Part shown: piece by piece, positions 8,441-16,905 of the stretch
How the letters are laid out: the number at the start of each line of letters is the position of its first letter
How positions within the stretch are numbered: the stretch's first letter is position 1
Source of the DNA: Streptomyces sp. NBC_01549
Lineage (GTDB): Bacteria > Actinomycetota > Actinomycetes > Streptomycetales > Streptomycetaceae
Direction of reading: 5' to 3'
Length of the DNA stretch: 64,000 bases
Assembly (NCBI RefSeq): GCF_026339955.1
Contig: NZ_JAPEPW010000001.1
Location: 3,932,501-3,996,500, forward strand
Notes under the pieces: model-generated
What the model saw: the letters and a program-made list of their open reading frames with translations, nothing else
The model's database searches: none
What the model was told of the DNA's origin: nothing
Made by a program: the position numbers and the translations under genes

Positions 8441-9336
8441 GGGGTGGGTCCCTTCAGCAGGCGGGCGGGATTGGTGGTGCGCAGGGCGTGGGTGGCGGCG
8501 GCCGCGCCGAGGTCGGGGACGGTGGGTGCGGCGTAGGGGCGGTCGCTGCCGGTGACGACCACGTCGATACCGACGGCCCGGACGAGCGCGTCCACGGCGC
8601 GCGTCCCGTACGACGAGGTCTCGTAGAAGGCGTCGAAGTCGACCTCTCCGCGCCCGCCGCCACGGGCCGCGAGCCGTTCGCCGTGCAGCGGGGCGAGGCC
8701 CGCGAGAGCGGCGAAACAGACGCGCAGACGGGGGTGACGGGCACGGCCGAAGGCGCGGAAGGCGAACCAGGACGCGTGCATCTGGTGGACGTAGGGGACC
8801 AGCGCGGGCCACCAGGGCAGGGTGCCGGGGGTGGGCGGGGCCGTGCCCGGGTGGACGAAGAGCGGCTTGTCGTGGCGGGTGAGGACGTCGAGGAGGGGTG
8901 CGCAGAAGTCCCAGCCGGCCGCGTCCAGCAGGGCGGTGGCGGGGAGTTGGAGTCCCACGCAGCCGCGTCGGAGTTCGCGCTCGACGGCTTCCGGGGCTGT
9001 GTCCGGTGCCGACAGGCAGGGCGAGGCCCAGACGCCGAAGGGGGCCGGGAGTGCGAGGGCGCCGTCGTGGAAGGCGGCGAGCAGCGGGGCGGCCTCGGCG
9101 GGCGGCAGGTGTTCGATGCCGAGCGGGCTGGAGAGGGAGACCAGGGCGAGGTCCAGACCGTCGGCGTGGGCGAGTGCGGTGCGGGCCGTGACGTCGTGGT
9201 CGGCGGGGTCGACCTCGTAGGGCGGCTCGCCCGCCAGGTGCAGGGTCCAGCCGTCGAGGTACGGCGGCGCGGTGCGGGTGCGCAGCAGCTCGATGAAGGC
9301 GGGCGGCCAGATGTGCTGGTGGACGTCGGTGGACAC
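8437..9336 (-). CDS. Amidohydrolase-superfamily protein
   Basis: A 299-residue TIM-barrel amidohydrolase of the ACMSD-like (amidohydrolase 2) group. The N-terminal metal motif is DVHQHIWP (HxH), a central His is in LFVHPG, and the C-terminal metal Asp is in VVTGSDRPY. Such enzymes are hydrolases or non-oxidative decarboxylases; the substrate here is unknown. It is the first gene of a two-gene operon with cysteine dioxygenase. Two LacI-type operator half-repeats lie 30-70 bp upstream, so the divergent LacI protein is the likely repressor. The pairing suggests breakdown of a sulfur- or carboxylate-containing compound. Confidence 0.8.
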   Translation of the reverse strand: MSTDVHQHIWPPAFIELLRTRTAPPYLDGWTLHLAGEPPYEVDPADHDVTARTALAHADGLDLALVSLSSPLGIEHLPPAEAAPLLAAFHDGALALPAPFGVWASPCLSAPDTAPEAVERELRRGCVGLQLPATALLDAAGWDFCAPLLDVLTRHDKPLFVHPGTAPPTPGTLPWWPALVPYVHQMHASWFAFRAFGRARHPRLRVCFAALAGLAPLHGERLAARGGGRGEVDFDAFYETSSYGTRAVDALVRAVGIDVVVTGSDRPYAAPTVPDLGAAAATHALRTTNPARLLKGPTP

Positions 9337-9362
9337 GCGGCGGTCCTTGCGGTGTGGACTGA

Positions 9363-9404
9363 GGTTAAGCGCTTCAGTGATGCGATTAACTTAAGCGGTT
9401 AACC
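9363..9404. promoter_or_regulatory. Double LacI-type operator
   Basis: GGTTAAGCGCTT (9363-9374) and its near-inverse AAGCGGTTAACC (9393-9404, reading GGTTAACCGCTT on the other strand) are placed 26 bp apart centre to centre. Both have the CG-centred near-palindrome expected for LacI/GalR regulators, in AT-richer DNA between the LacI gene and the operon it probably controls. Confidence 0.65.
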
Positions 9405-9506
9405 AAGGGGGCGTCAAGCGTGCGGCCGGGGTGTGGGAGCGGGTCTGGCCGGGGTCGGCCGGGCCGTGCGCCCACAATGCGGACGCGTCCCGGTAGGCTT
9501 CCGGGC

Positions 9507-10511
9507 ATGGCCAGGCCCAATAAGCGCACCACCCTCCGGGAGGTGGCCGAGGCCACGGGCCTCTCCACCGCCGCCGTCTCCTACGCCCTGCGCGGCAAGC
9601 ACGTCTCCAAGGAGACCGAGGAGCGGGTGCGCAAGGCCGCCGCCGAGCTCGGCTACGAGGCCGATCCCATCGCCCGCGCCCTCGCCAGCGGCCGCACCAG
9701 CATGGTCGGCGTCCTCGCGGGCGACCTCCAGGACCTCTGGCAGCAGCAGCTGATGGCCGCCATCGGCCGGGAGCTGCTGGCCGGCGACCGCTACGCGCTG
9801 ATCCTCGACGCGGGCGGCGACCCCGACCGTGAGCTGAAGCTCGCCAAGCAGCTGCGCGACCAGCGTGTCGACGCGCTGCTGGTGTCGCCGGTGAACCCCT
9901 CGGCCGAGGGGTGGGCGGCCATCGCCGAGGCGCTGCCGGTGGTGGCCGTCGGGGACTCGCTCAGCACGGCCCGTACCGCCGGACAGGTCATCTTCGACAA
10001 CCGGGCCGGTATCGACTCCGTCCTGGAGTATCTGTACGGGCTCGGCCATCGCCGGGTGACCGTGCTGACCCCGACCCGGCCGAGCACACCCGACCGGCCC
10101 GCCGACGTGTACGTCCGCGAGGCCGCCGAACGGCTCGGGCTGAGCGCCGAACTGGTGCCGTGCCCGCAGGAGTTGGGCGAGGCGACGGTCGTCGCCCGCC
10201 GCCTCCTGGACGGTCCCCGGCCCGCGACCGCCGTCTTCTGCTTCTCCGACTCATTGGCGTACGGGGTGTACGCCGCCGCTGCCGAGGCGTCGCTGGCCGT
10301 CGGCCGGGACCTCTCGGTGGTCGGCTTCGATGACCACCCGGTGTCCCGGGTCCTTACCCCACCGCTGACCACGGTCGACTGGGGCCTCCCGGAGATCGCC
10401 GCGGAGGCGGCACGTCTGACCGTTGCGGCGATCGAGGGGAAACGGGTCCGGAAGAAGCGGATCCTGTGCGCGCCGAGGATGAGTGAGCGGGGCTCGGCGG
10501 TCCGGGTGTAG
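9507..10511 (+). CDS. LacI-family transcriptional regulator
   Basis: A 334-residue repressor. An N-terminal HTH (LREVAEATGLSTAAVSYALRG, about residues 9-29) with hinge helix is followed by a periplasmic-binding-protein-like effector domain. The ATG at 9507 gives the usual LacI N-terminus; the longer open frame is low-complexity. It is divergent from the amidohydrolase-cysteine dioxygenase operon, with a double operator between, and is probably autoregulated. The effector is unknown. Confidence 0.9.
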   Translation: MARPNKRTTLREVAEATGLSTAAVSYALRGKHVSKETEERVRKAAAELGYEADPIARALASGRTSMVGVLAGDLQDLWQQQLMAAIGRELLAGDRYALILDAGGDPDRELKLAKQLRDQRVDALLVSPVNPSAEGWAAIAEALPVVAVGDSLSTARTAGQVIFDNRAGIDSVLEYLYGLGHRRVTVLTPTRPSTPDRPADVYVREAAERLGLSAELVPCPQELGEATVVARRLLDGPRPATAVFCFSDSLAYGVYAAAAEASLAVGRDLSVVGFDDHPVSRVLTPPLTTVDWGLPEIAAEAARLTVAAIEGKRVRKKRILCAPRMSERGSAVRV

Positions 10512-10559
10512 CCGGGGGCCTCGCCCCCGCCGCCCCTACCCGTCCCATCCTCAACCTGA

Positions 10560-10760
10560 GGGCTCCGCCCCCAGACCCCCGGTGGGTTCTTCGACTGCGG
10601 GCGGGTGGGGGCTGGTCGCGCAGTTCCCCGCGCCCCTTGAGGGCGCTGGCGCGCATCTTCAGCCCGTCCGGCGTTTGAGGACGAGGCCGTTCAGGCCGAA
10701 GCGGGGGTCTGGGGGCGGCAGCCCCCAGGGATGGGACGGGTAGGGGCGGCGGGGGCGAGG
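10560..10760. repeat. Streptomyces dispersed intergenic repeat (inverted copy)
   Basis: The region after the LacI gene contains GGTGGGGGCTGGTCGCGCAGTTCCCCGCGCCCC-type sequence, the reverse complement of the repeat near 3280. It is bounded by inverted GGGGGCTCCGCCCCC-like and CCCCGCCGCCCCTACCCGTCCCATCC/GGATGGGACGGGTAGGGGCGGCGGGG arms (about 10526-10552 and 10728-10755). No gene seen. Confidence 0.6.
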
Positions 10761-10792
10761 AAGTGCCCCCGGCCCCGACGGCACCCGACCCC

Positions 10793-11725
10793 TCACACCA
10801 GCTTCTTGCTCTTCAGCCACGCGTCGGCGACCTCGTCCGGGTCCTTCCTCTCCTTGTCCACGAGCCGGTTGAGCTTGGTCAGCTCCTCCGAGGTGAGGAC
10901 GTTTCCGAGGGTGGCCAGCGCCTTGCGGACCTTCGCGTCGGCCTTGCGGGAGGCGATGAGGGGAACGATGTGCTGGGAGGGGATCAGGTTCAGGGGGTCG
11001 GTGAGCACGACCCAGCCGTTCTCGATGATGTCCACGTCCGTGGTGAAGACGTTGGCGACGTCGATGTCACCCTTCTTCAGGGCGCCCTTGACGAGCGGCC
11101 CGGAGGAGTCGAGGGACTTGAACTCCTTGAACTCCACCCCGTAGCGGTCCTTGAGACCCACCACGCCGACGACCCGCTTCTTCATCTCGGCCGCGGCGCC
11201 GAGGATCAGCTTGCCGTTGGCCTTGCGCAGGTCGGCGAGCGAGGTCAGGCCGTACTTGGCGGCGGTCTCCTTGGTGACGGCGAAGCTGTCGCGGTCCTCG
11301 GCCGCCGCGTACGGGAGGACTTCCAGGCCGCTGGGGAGCACGGTCGTCAGAGCGTTCTGCATCGCGCCGGCGTCGGTGGCCGTGGCCTTCTCGTCCAGGT
11401 AGAGGAGCAGGCTGCCCTGGTACTCGGGCAGGAGATCGATGTCGCCGCCCTCCAGCGCGGGCACGACGATCTCGCGCGAGCCCAGGTTGGGGCGGACCTT
11501 CGTCTTGACGCCCGCGGCTCCCAGGACACCCGCGTACAGGTAGCCGAGGATCTGGTTCTCGGTGAAGTTGGCGGTGCCGATGGTCAGGCCGCCGGCGCTG
11601 GATCCGGACCCGCCGCCGCTGCCGCCGCTGGAACTGTCGAGCGACGTGACGCCGCTGCTGCAGGCGGCCAGGACGGGGACGGAGGCCGCGGCGAAGAGGC
11701 CGCCGAGCAGAGTCCTACGGTTCAT
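10793..11725 (-). CDS. Compatible-solute ABC transporter lipoprotein (ProX/OpuAC type)
   Basis: A 310-residue substrate-binding lipoprotein. The signal peptide ends in a lipobox LAAC (Cys22), followed by a Ser/Gly linker and an OpuAC domain (NFTENQILGYLYAGVL, DLLPEYQGSLLLYL). The family binds glycine betaine, choline, carnitine or related trimethylammonium compounds such as ergothioneine; the ligand cannot be fixed from sequence alone. It is the last gene of a four-gene operon, 14 bp after the second permease. Confidence 0.9.
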   Translation of the reverse strand: MNRRTLLGGLFAAASVPVLAACSSGVTSLDSSSGGSGGGSGSSAGGLTIGTANFTENQILGYLYAGVLGAAGVKTKVRPNLGSREIVVPALEGGDIDLLPEYQGSLLLYLDEKATATDAGAMQNALTTVLPSGLEVLPYAAAEDRDSFAVTKETAAKYGLTSLADLRKANGKLILGAAAEMKKRVVGVVGLKDRYGVEFKEFKSLDSSGPLVKGALKKGDIDVANVFTTDVDIIENGWVVLTDPLNLIPSQHIVPLIASRKADAKVRKALATLGNVLTSEELTKLNRLVDKERKDPDEVADAWLKSKKLV

Positions 11726-11739
11726 GGTTCTTCGGCTCC

Positions 11740-12411
11740 TCAGTGGGCGGCGGTACGGCGGTGACGGAACAGGTAGCGCTGGAGTCCGGCCAGCGCGAGG
11801 TCGAGCACGACGGCGACGATCGCGACCAGCGCCGCCCCGCCGAGGACCTGGACGAGGTCGCGCTGCGCCAGTCCGTCGAAGACGTACCGGCCGAGGCCGC
11901 CGAAGCTGACGTACGCGGCGATCGTGGCGGTGGACACGACCTGGATCAGAGACAGCCGCAGGCCCGTCATGATCAAGGGGAGGGCGAGCGGGATCTCGAC
12001 CTGGAACAGGACCTGGTGGCCGCGCATCCCCTGCCCGCGCGCCGCGTCCTTGACCTCCGGGTCGACGGCGTTCATGCCCGCGTAGGTGTTGGTGACGATG
12101 GCCGGGACCGCGAGGACGACCAGAGCCACGTACACCGACCAGAGGGACAGGCCGCTGACAAGGAAGACGAGGACGACCAGGCCCACGGTGGGCAGCGCGC
12201 GACCGAAGGAGGACAGGTTGATGGCGAGGAAGGCGCCCTTGCCGGTGTGACCGATCAGCAGGCCGATCGGGAGCGCGATCGCGGCCGCGATGAGGGTGGC
12301 GAGGAGCGAGTACTCCAGATGCTCGACGAGGCGGTGCGCGATGCCGTCGGTGCCGACCCACTGGTCGCCGCTGACCAGCCACTTGGCGAGGTTCTTGAAG
12401 AGTTCGTACAT
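11740..12411 (-). CDS. ABC transporter permease (OpuCD/ProW type)
   Basis: A 223-residue permease with five to six membrane helices. The BPD_transp_1 EAA-like loop is seen as DAARGQGMRGHQVLFQVEIP, followed by ALPLIMTGLR. It is the second permease of the importer and starts 1 nt after the stop of the first permease (ATG at 12411, TGA at 12413-12415). It probably forms a heterodimeric channel with its neighbour. Confidence 0.9.
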   Translation of the reverse strand: MYELFKNLAKWLVSGDQWVGTDGIAHRLVEHLEYSLLATLIAAAIALPIGLLIGHTGKGAFLAINLSSFGRALPTVGLVVLVFLVSGLSLWSVYVALVVLAVPAIVTNTYAGMNAVDPEVKDAARGQGMRGHQVLFQVEIPLALPLIMTGLRLSLIQVVSTATIAAYVSFGGLGRYVFDGLAQRDLVQVLGGAALVAIVAVVLDLALAGLQRYLFRHRRTAAH

Positions 12412-12412
12412 G

Positions 12413-13054
12413 TCAGGCTCGCCGCCTCGTCCACGGAGTGAGTACGTACTGGATCGCGACCAGCAGCGCGTCCGCGACCAGCGCCAGCAGCAGGGTCAGG
12501 ACGACACCGACGATCACCGGCGTCGGGAAGTTGCGCTGGAAGCCGTCCGTGAAGAGCTGGCCGAGTCCGCCGTCGCCGATGTAGGTGGCGACGGAGACCA
12601 GGGAGATCGACATGACCGTCGCGATCCGCACGCCCGCCATGATCACGGGAAGGGCGAGCGGGAGTTCGACGGTGAACAGGGTGCGCAGCGGGCGCGTGCC
12701 CATCGCCTTGGCGGCCTCCTTCGTCTTCGCGGGGACCGAGTCGAGGCCCTCGACCGTGTTCCGGAGCAGGACGACCAGGCTGTAGACCGTCAGGCCGATG
12801 ACCGTGGTGGTGCGGGTCAGGCCGCTGATCGGCAGCAGGAGAACGAAGATCGCGATCGACGGGATCGTGAACAGGACGTTGGAGAGCCCGAGGAGCACGC
12901 CCCGCAGGGGGCGGATCCGGTGTGCGATCACGGCCAGCGGGAGGGAGATCAGCAGGCCGAAGAAGACGGCCAGCAGCGCGGTCTGGAGGTGGGAGAGGGT
13001 GAGGGTGGTGAGGTCGTGGGTGTGGTCGCCTATCCAGGACCAGTCGACGGTCAT
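12413..13054 (-). CDS. ABC transporter permease (OpuCB/ProW type)
   Basis: A 213-residue permease with about five membrane helices and the EAA loop EAAKAMGTRPLRTLFTVELPLAL. The start overlaps the ATPase stop in an ATGA (13051-13054), which fixes the ATG at 13054; longer in-frame sequence upstream lies inside the ATPase gene. Paired with the next permease in the osmolyte importer. Confidence 0.9.
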   Translation of the reverse strand: MTVDWSWIGDHTHDLTTLTLSHLQTALLAVFFGLLISLPLAVIAHRIRPLRGVLLGLSNVLFTIPSIAIFVLLLPISGLTRTTTVIGLTVYSLVVLLRNTVEGLDSVPAKTKEAAKAMGTRPLRTLFTVELPLALPVIMAGVRIATVMSISLVSVATYIGDGGLGQLFTDGFQRNFPTPVIVGVVLTLLLALVADALLVAIQYVLTPWTRRRA

Positions 13055-14109
13055 ATGGCCACACTCGCGGTGCCGTGGGCGTCCTGGCCGCCGTGCGCCT
13101 TGCTCGCGTGCTCGTGGATCTCGTCGCGGGAGGTGACGCCCGTGAGCACGCCGGCGGCGTCCACGCGTGCCACCAGGCCGGTGGGCGAGGCGATCGACTC
13201 GTTGAGCGCCGCCAGGAGGGAGTCGGTGTCCTTGAGCGGTCGTACGGGGAGTTCGGCGTCGTCCGTCGCCGAACGCCAGTGCCGCGGTTTGCGGGCCTCG
13301 TCGAGTACGAGGGTCCAGGCGCCGCCCTCGGGGGCCGGGCCCTGCGGCACGTCGGCGAGGTGGTGGAGCGAGAGGAGCTTCAGGCCGCGCTCGGCGCCGA
13401 GGAAGTCGGCGACGAAGTCGTCCGCGGGGCGGGCGAGCAGGTCGGCCGGGGTCGCGCACTGCACCAGATGGCCGCCGGTGCGGAAGATCGCGATCTGGTC
13501 GCCGAGCCGGACGGCCTCGTCGATGTCGTGGGTGACGAAGACGATGGTCTTGCTGAGCTCCTTCTGGAGGCGCAGCAGCTCGTCCTGGAGCTGGGTGCGG
13601 ACGACCGGGTCGACCGCGCCGAAGGGCTCGTCCATGAGCAGGACGGGCGGGTCGGCGGCGAGCGCGCGGGCCACGCCGACGCGTTGCTGCTGGCCGCCGG
13701 AGAGCTGGTGCGGGTAGCGCTTGCCCGCGTCGGCGGCGAGACCGACGGTCTCCAGGAGCTCGGCCGCCCGCGCCCTGGCCTTCTTGCGGCCCCAGCCCAG
13801 CAGCAGCGGCACGGTGGCGATGTTGTCGAGCACCGTGCGGTGCGGGAAGAGGCCGGCCTGCTGGATGACGTAACCGATGGAGCGGCGCAGTTCGGCCGCG
13901 TCCTGCTCGAGTACGTCCTTGCCGCCGACGCGGATGGTGCCGGAGGTCGGATCGACCATCCGGTTGATCATCCGGAGGGTGGTGGTCTTACCGCAACCGG
14001 AAGATCCGACGAGGACGGTCACGCCGCCTTCCGGCATCTCCAGGGAGAGGTCGTGGACTGCGGTGGTGCCGTTGGGGAAGCGCTTGTGGACCGTGTCGAA
14101 CTGGATCAT
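13051..14109 (-). CDS. ABC transporter ATPase (OpuCA/ProV type)
   Basis: A 352-residue ATPase energising the importer. Walker A is GSSGCGKTT (about 35-43), the signature LSGGQQQR and Walker B VLLMDEPFGAVD, then the H-loop FVTHD. The C-terminal region (LVARVDAAGVLTGVTSRDE) is a partial CBS-like regulatory domain, as in ionic-strength-sensing OpuA-type ATPases. The ATG at 14109 was chosen over an upstream ATG at 14142 because it opens the usual MIxFDxVxKRF and has AAGGGA upstream. First gene of the operon. Confidence 0.92.
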   Translation of the reverse strand: MIQFDTVHKRFPNGTTAVHDLSLEMPEGGVTVLVGSSGCGKTTTLRMINRMVDPTSGTIRVGGKDVLEQDAAELRRSIGYVIQQAGLFPHRTVLDNIATVPLLLGWGRKKARARAAELLETVGLAADAGKRYPHQLSGGQQQRVGVARALAADPPVLLMDEPFGAVDPVVRTQLQDELLRLQKELSKTIVFVTHDIDEAVRLGDQIAIFRTGGHLVQCATPADLLARPADDFVADFLGAERGLKLLSLHHLADVPQGPAPEGGAWTLVLDEARKPRHWRSATDDAELPVRPLKDTDSLLAALNESIASPTGLVARVDAAGVLTGVTSRDEIHEHASKAHGGQDAHGTASVAI

Positions 14110-14251
14110 GAGGTGTCCCTTGCCCGGTCTGCATATCGTCATGCAGAGTTCTCTGTACCTGAATAGGTTGTCAACGGTCCGGTGTTAATCGCTGGTTACT
14201 TATGACCGCCAGGCAAGATCCAATGTCCGGATTGAGGGGAGTGTGGGCTCT

Positions 14252-15958
14252 ATGTCGTCTCGGAATGCGGACATGTCGAGTGCGGACGCGACCGGTCTCA
14301 CAGTCGGCCTCGTGGTGCTCGACGGGTGCGGCACCGGTGTCACCGACATCGTGCGGCTCGCCGACGGGGCCGCACGGCCCGTTCCCGGCACCGAGGCGAT
14401 GAAGCGCGTCGAGGAGTCCTGGGACGCCGCCCGGCAGATCGCCGCCACCGGTCGCGTCTACGGGCGCTCCACCGGCGTCGGGGCCAACCGGAACGAGGAC
14501 GTGCCGACCGAGGCCGCCGCCGAGCACGGGCTGCGCCTGCTGCGCAGCCACGCCGGCGCCATCGGTGAGGAGCTCCCCGCCCGCCAGGTCAGGGCCATGC
14601 TCGCCGTCCGCGCCAACCAGCTCCTGGCGGGCGGAGCCGGCCTGCGGCCCACCGTCGTCACGGCCCTGTGCGAGGCCCTGGAGACCGGCGCGTACCCGGT
14701 CGTGAACGAGTTCGGGTCGGTGGGGACGGGGGACATCGCGGCGCTGGCCCAGGTGGGGCTGGCGCTGGTGGGGGAGCATCCGTGGAGGGGGCCGGACGCC
14801 TCATGGGCGCCGTCCGTGCCGCCGGTTCCGTCCGTGCCGCCGGCCCCGTCCGCGCCGCGGTCCCCGGAGCAGGGCGTGCCGCCCCAGGGGCAGTCCTCGT
14901 CGGCCCAGGGCCCGTCGTCGCTCGGTCTCGAGGAGAGGGTGACGTCCTTCGGGGAGGAGGTGTCGTCCCTCGGGCAGGGCCTGCCCCCCGCACCCCAGGC
15001 CCTCGACAACAACGACGCCCTCGCCCTCATCAGCAGCAACGCCCTCACCCTCGGGCAGGCCGCCCTCGCGCTGGACGAGCTGCGCAGGCTCATCGAGGCC
15101 ACCCAGGTCGTAGCCGCGCTGTCGCTGCTGGCCGTCGACGGCTCGCACGAGGCGTACGCGGCGCCCGTGCACGCCGCACGCCCGCACAAGGGCTCTGTCG
15201 AAGTCGCCCGGCGGATGCGGGAGTTGATCGGAGCGGCGGACCGTCCCACCCCGCCGCTCGGGCGGATCCAGGACCCGTACGGCTTCCGGTGCGTCCCGCA
15301 GATCCACGGGCCCGCGCAGGACGCCGCGGACGCCCTCGAAGGGGTCCTGGTCGTCGAGATCAACGCCGCCGCCGAGAACCCCCTCATCTCGCCCGAGGAC
15401 ATGGCCGCGTACCACCACGGCGGCTTCTACCAGGCCCAACTCGCCCTCGCGCTTGACCACTTCAGGCTCGCCGTCACGCAGGTGGCGCGGCTGTCGACCT
15501 CCCGGCTCTCCACCCTCAACGAACCCGCCTACACCCGCCTGCGTCCCTTCCTCGCCGACCATGAGCCCGCGTCCTCCGGCGTGATGATCCTGGAGTACGC
15601 CGCCGCAGCCGCCCTCGGCGACCTGCGCGCCTTCTCCGCGCCCGCCTCGCTCGGGCACGCTGTACTCTCCCGGGGCGTCGAGGAACAGGCGAGCTTCGCC
15701 TCGCTCGCCGCACGGCAGACACTGCGGGCGTGCGGTGCCTACCGTCTCGTCGTGGGCTGCGAACTGGTCTCCGCCGTACGGGCGCTGCGCCAGCGCGATC
15801 TGCGGCCCGACCCGGAACTGCCGGTCGGACGCGCGATGGAACTGGCCGAGTCCGTGCTCGGCCTGGACCAGGCCGACCGGCCGCTGACGGACGACGTGAC
15901 GGCGGCGGCCGCGCTGCTCGACCGGTTCACGGACATCTGGAGGGGGATCGAGTCATGA
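14252..15958 (+). CDS. Histidine/phenylalanine ammonia-lyase family protein, atypical MIO site
   Basis: A 568-residue member of the HAL/PAL/TAL family. Conserved parts are the Tyr loop VYGRSTGVGANR (about residues 69-80), AAENPLI, and QDPYGFRCVPQIHG. The MIO-forming tripeptide, normally Ala-Ser-Gly in GSVGASGD, reads GSVGTGD (about 155-161), so the MIO Ser is missing, by deletion or replacement with Thr. A Pro/Ser/Gly-rich insertion of about 75 residues (about 180-255) interrupts the domain after VGEHPW. The ATG at 14252 has GAGGGGA 11 nt upstream; a GTG at 14243 is too close to it. It overlaps the RpiR gene (ATGA). It may be a catalytically altered lyase, an aminomutase-like enzyme or a ligand-binding protein. 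Confidence 0.82.
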   Translation: MSSRNADMSSADATGLTVGLVVLDGCGTGVTDIVRLADGAARPVPGTEAMKRVEESWDAARQIAATGRVYGRSTGVGANRNEDVPTEAAAEHGLRLLRSHAGAIGEELPARQVRAMLAVRANQLLAGGAGLRPTVVTALCEALETGAYPVVNEFGSVGTGDIAALAQVGLALVGEHPWRGPDASWAPSVPPVPSVPPAPSAPRSPEQGVPPQGQSSSAQGPSSLGLEERVTSFGEEVSSLGQGLPPAPQALDNNDALALISSNALTLGQAALALDELRRLIEATQVVAALSLLAVDGSHEAYAAPVHAARPHKGSVEVARRMRELIGAADRPTPPLGRIQDPYGFRCVPQIHGPAQDAADALEGVLVVEINAAAENPLISPEDMAAYHHGGFYQAQLALALDHFRLAVTQVARLSTSRLSTLNEPAYTRLRPFLADHEPASSGVMILEYAAAAALGDLRAFSAPASLGHAVLSRGVEEQASFASLAARQTLRACGAYRLVVGCELVSAVRALRQRDLRPDPELPVGRAMELAESVLGLDQADRPLTDDVTAAAALLDRFTDIWRGIES

Positions 15959-16905
15959 GCGTGGACAGGAGCACGGACGTGAGCGCGGAGGTGAAAACCG
16001 ACGTGAAAACGGACGTGAAGACCGACGTGAAGACTGACGTGAAGACCGATGTGAACGCCTACGAGAACGTGGTGGACAGTCCCGCCGGGCGCCTGCAGGC
16101 GCTCTTCGAGGGGCACCGGCTGACACCGACCCAGCGCCGCATCGCGCACAGCATGGTGCGGCGCGCCGCCGACGTGCCGTTCCTGTCGAGCGTCGAACTC
16201 GCCGAACTCGCCGGGGTCAGCCAGCCCTCCGTCACCCGCTTCGCGGTCGCGCTCGGCTTCGACGGCTACCCGGCGCTGCGCAAGCACCTGCGCGAGGTCG
16301 CGCCCAGCGAACAGGCGGGGACCCCGGGCTCGTACAACGAGTACCAGCAGGCCGTCGAGGCCGAGATCGAGAACCTGAAGCACCTCGCCGAGGTGCTCGC
16401 CGACCCGCGCCCGGTGCAGCGCGCGGGACGGCTGCTCGCCGCCTCCCGTCCGCTCCCGGTGCTCGGGCTGCGGGCCGCCGCCTCCCAGGCGTACGGCTTC
16501 GCGTACTTCGCCGCCAAGGTCCACCCGGACGTACGGCTGCTGCACGAGGGCGGCACCATGCTGCACGACCGCATCGACGCGGCCGTGCACGCCGGTGCCA
16601 CCGCGCTGCTCTGCTTCGCCCTGCCCCGCCACCCGCGCGAGGTCGTGGACTCGCTCGCCTACGCCAAGGGAGCCGGGCTGACGGTGGTGACGGTCGCGGA
16701 CTCCGCCTTCGCGCCGGTCGCCAAGGTCTCGGATCTCCTCCTGCCCGCCGCCGTCGGCACCGGCCTCGCCTTCGACACGGCCTGCTCCCCGATGCTCCTC
16801 GGGCGCGTCCTGTTGGAGGCGATGTGCGACGACATCCCGGACGCCCAGGCGCGGCTGGAGGAGTTCGACGTGCGGGCGGCGGCCAGGGGACTGTTCGTGG
16901 ATTGA
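15955..16905 (+). CDS. RpiR/MurR-family regulator with SIS domain
   Basis: A 316-residue regulator. The N-terminal HTH_6 (PFLSSVELAELAGVSQPSVTRFAVALGF, about 80-107) is followed by an SIS sugar-phosphate-binding domain (about 155-290). The first 35 residues contain five tandem VKTD tetrapeptides encoded by 12-bp repeats (15991-16050), an unusual charged tail. The start overlaps the stop of the lyase-like gene (ATGA), so the two are coupled. The stop TGA lies in a TTGAC directly before an IS200/IS605-like right-end hairpin. Confidence 0.88.
   Translation: MSVDRSTDVSAEVKTDVKTDVKTDVKTDVKTDVNAYENVVDSPAGRLQALFEGHRLTPTQRRIAHSMVRRAADVPFLSSVELAELAGVSQPSVTRFAVALGFDGYPALRKHLREVAPSEQAGTPGSYNEYQQAVEAEIENLKHLAEVLADPRPVQRAGRLLAASRPLPVLGLRAAASQAYGFAYFAAKVHPDVRLLHEGGTMLHDRIDAAVHAGATALLCFALPRHPREVVDSLAYAKGAGLTVVTVADSAFAPVAKVSDLLLPAAVGTGLAFDTACSPMLLGRVLLEAMCDDIPDAQARLEEFDVRAAARGLFVD
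15991..16050 (+). repeat. 12-bp tandem repeat, five copies
   Basis: Five consecutive GTGAARACYGAY units encode (VKTD)5 at the N-terminus of the RpiR-type regulator. Copies differ only at wobble positions, consistent with slippage expansion within a reading frame. Confidence 0.9.
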
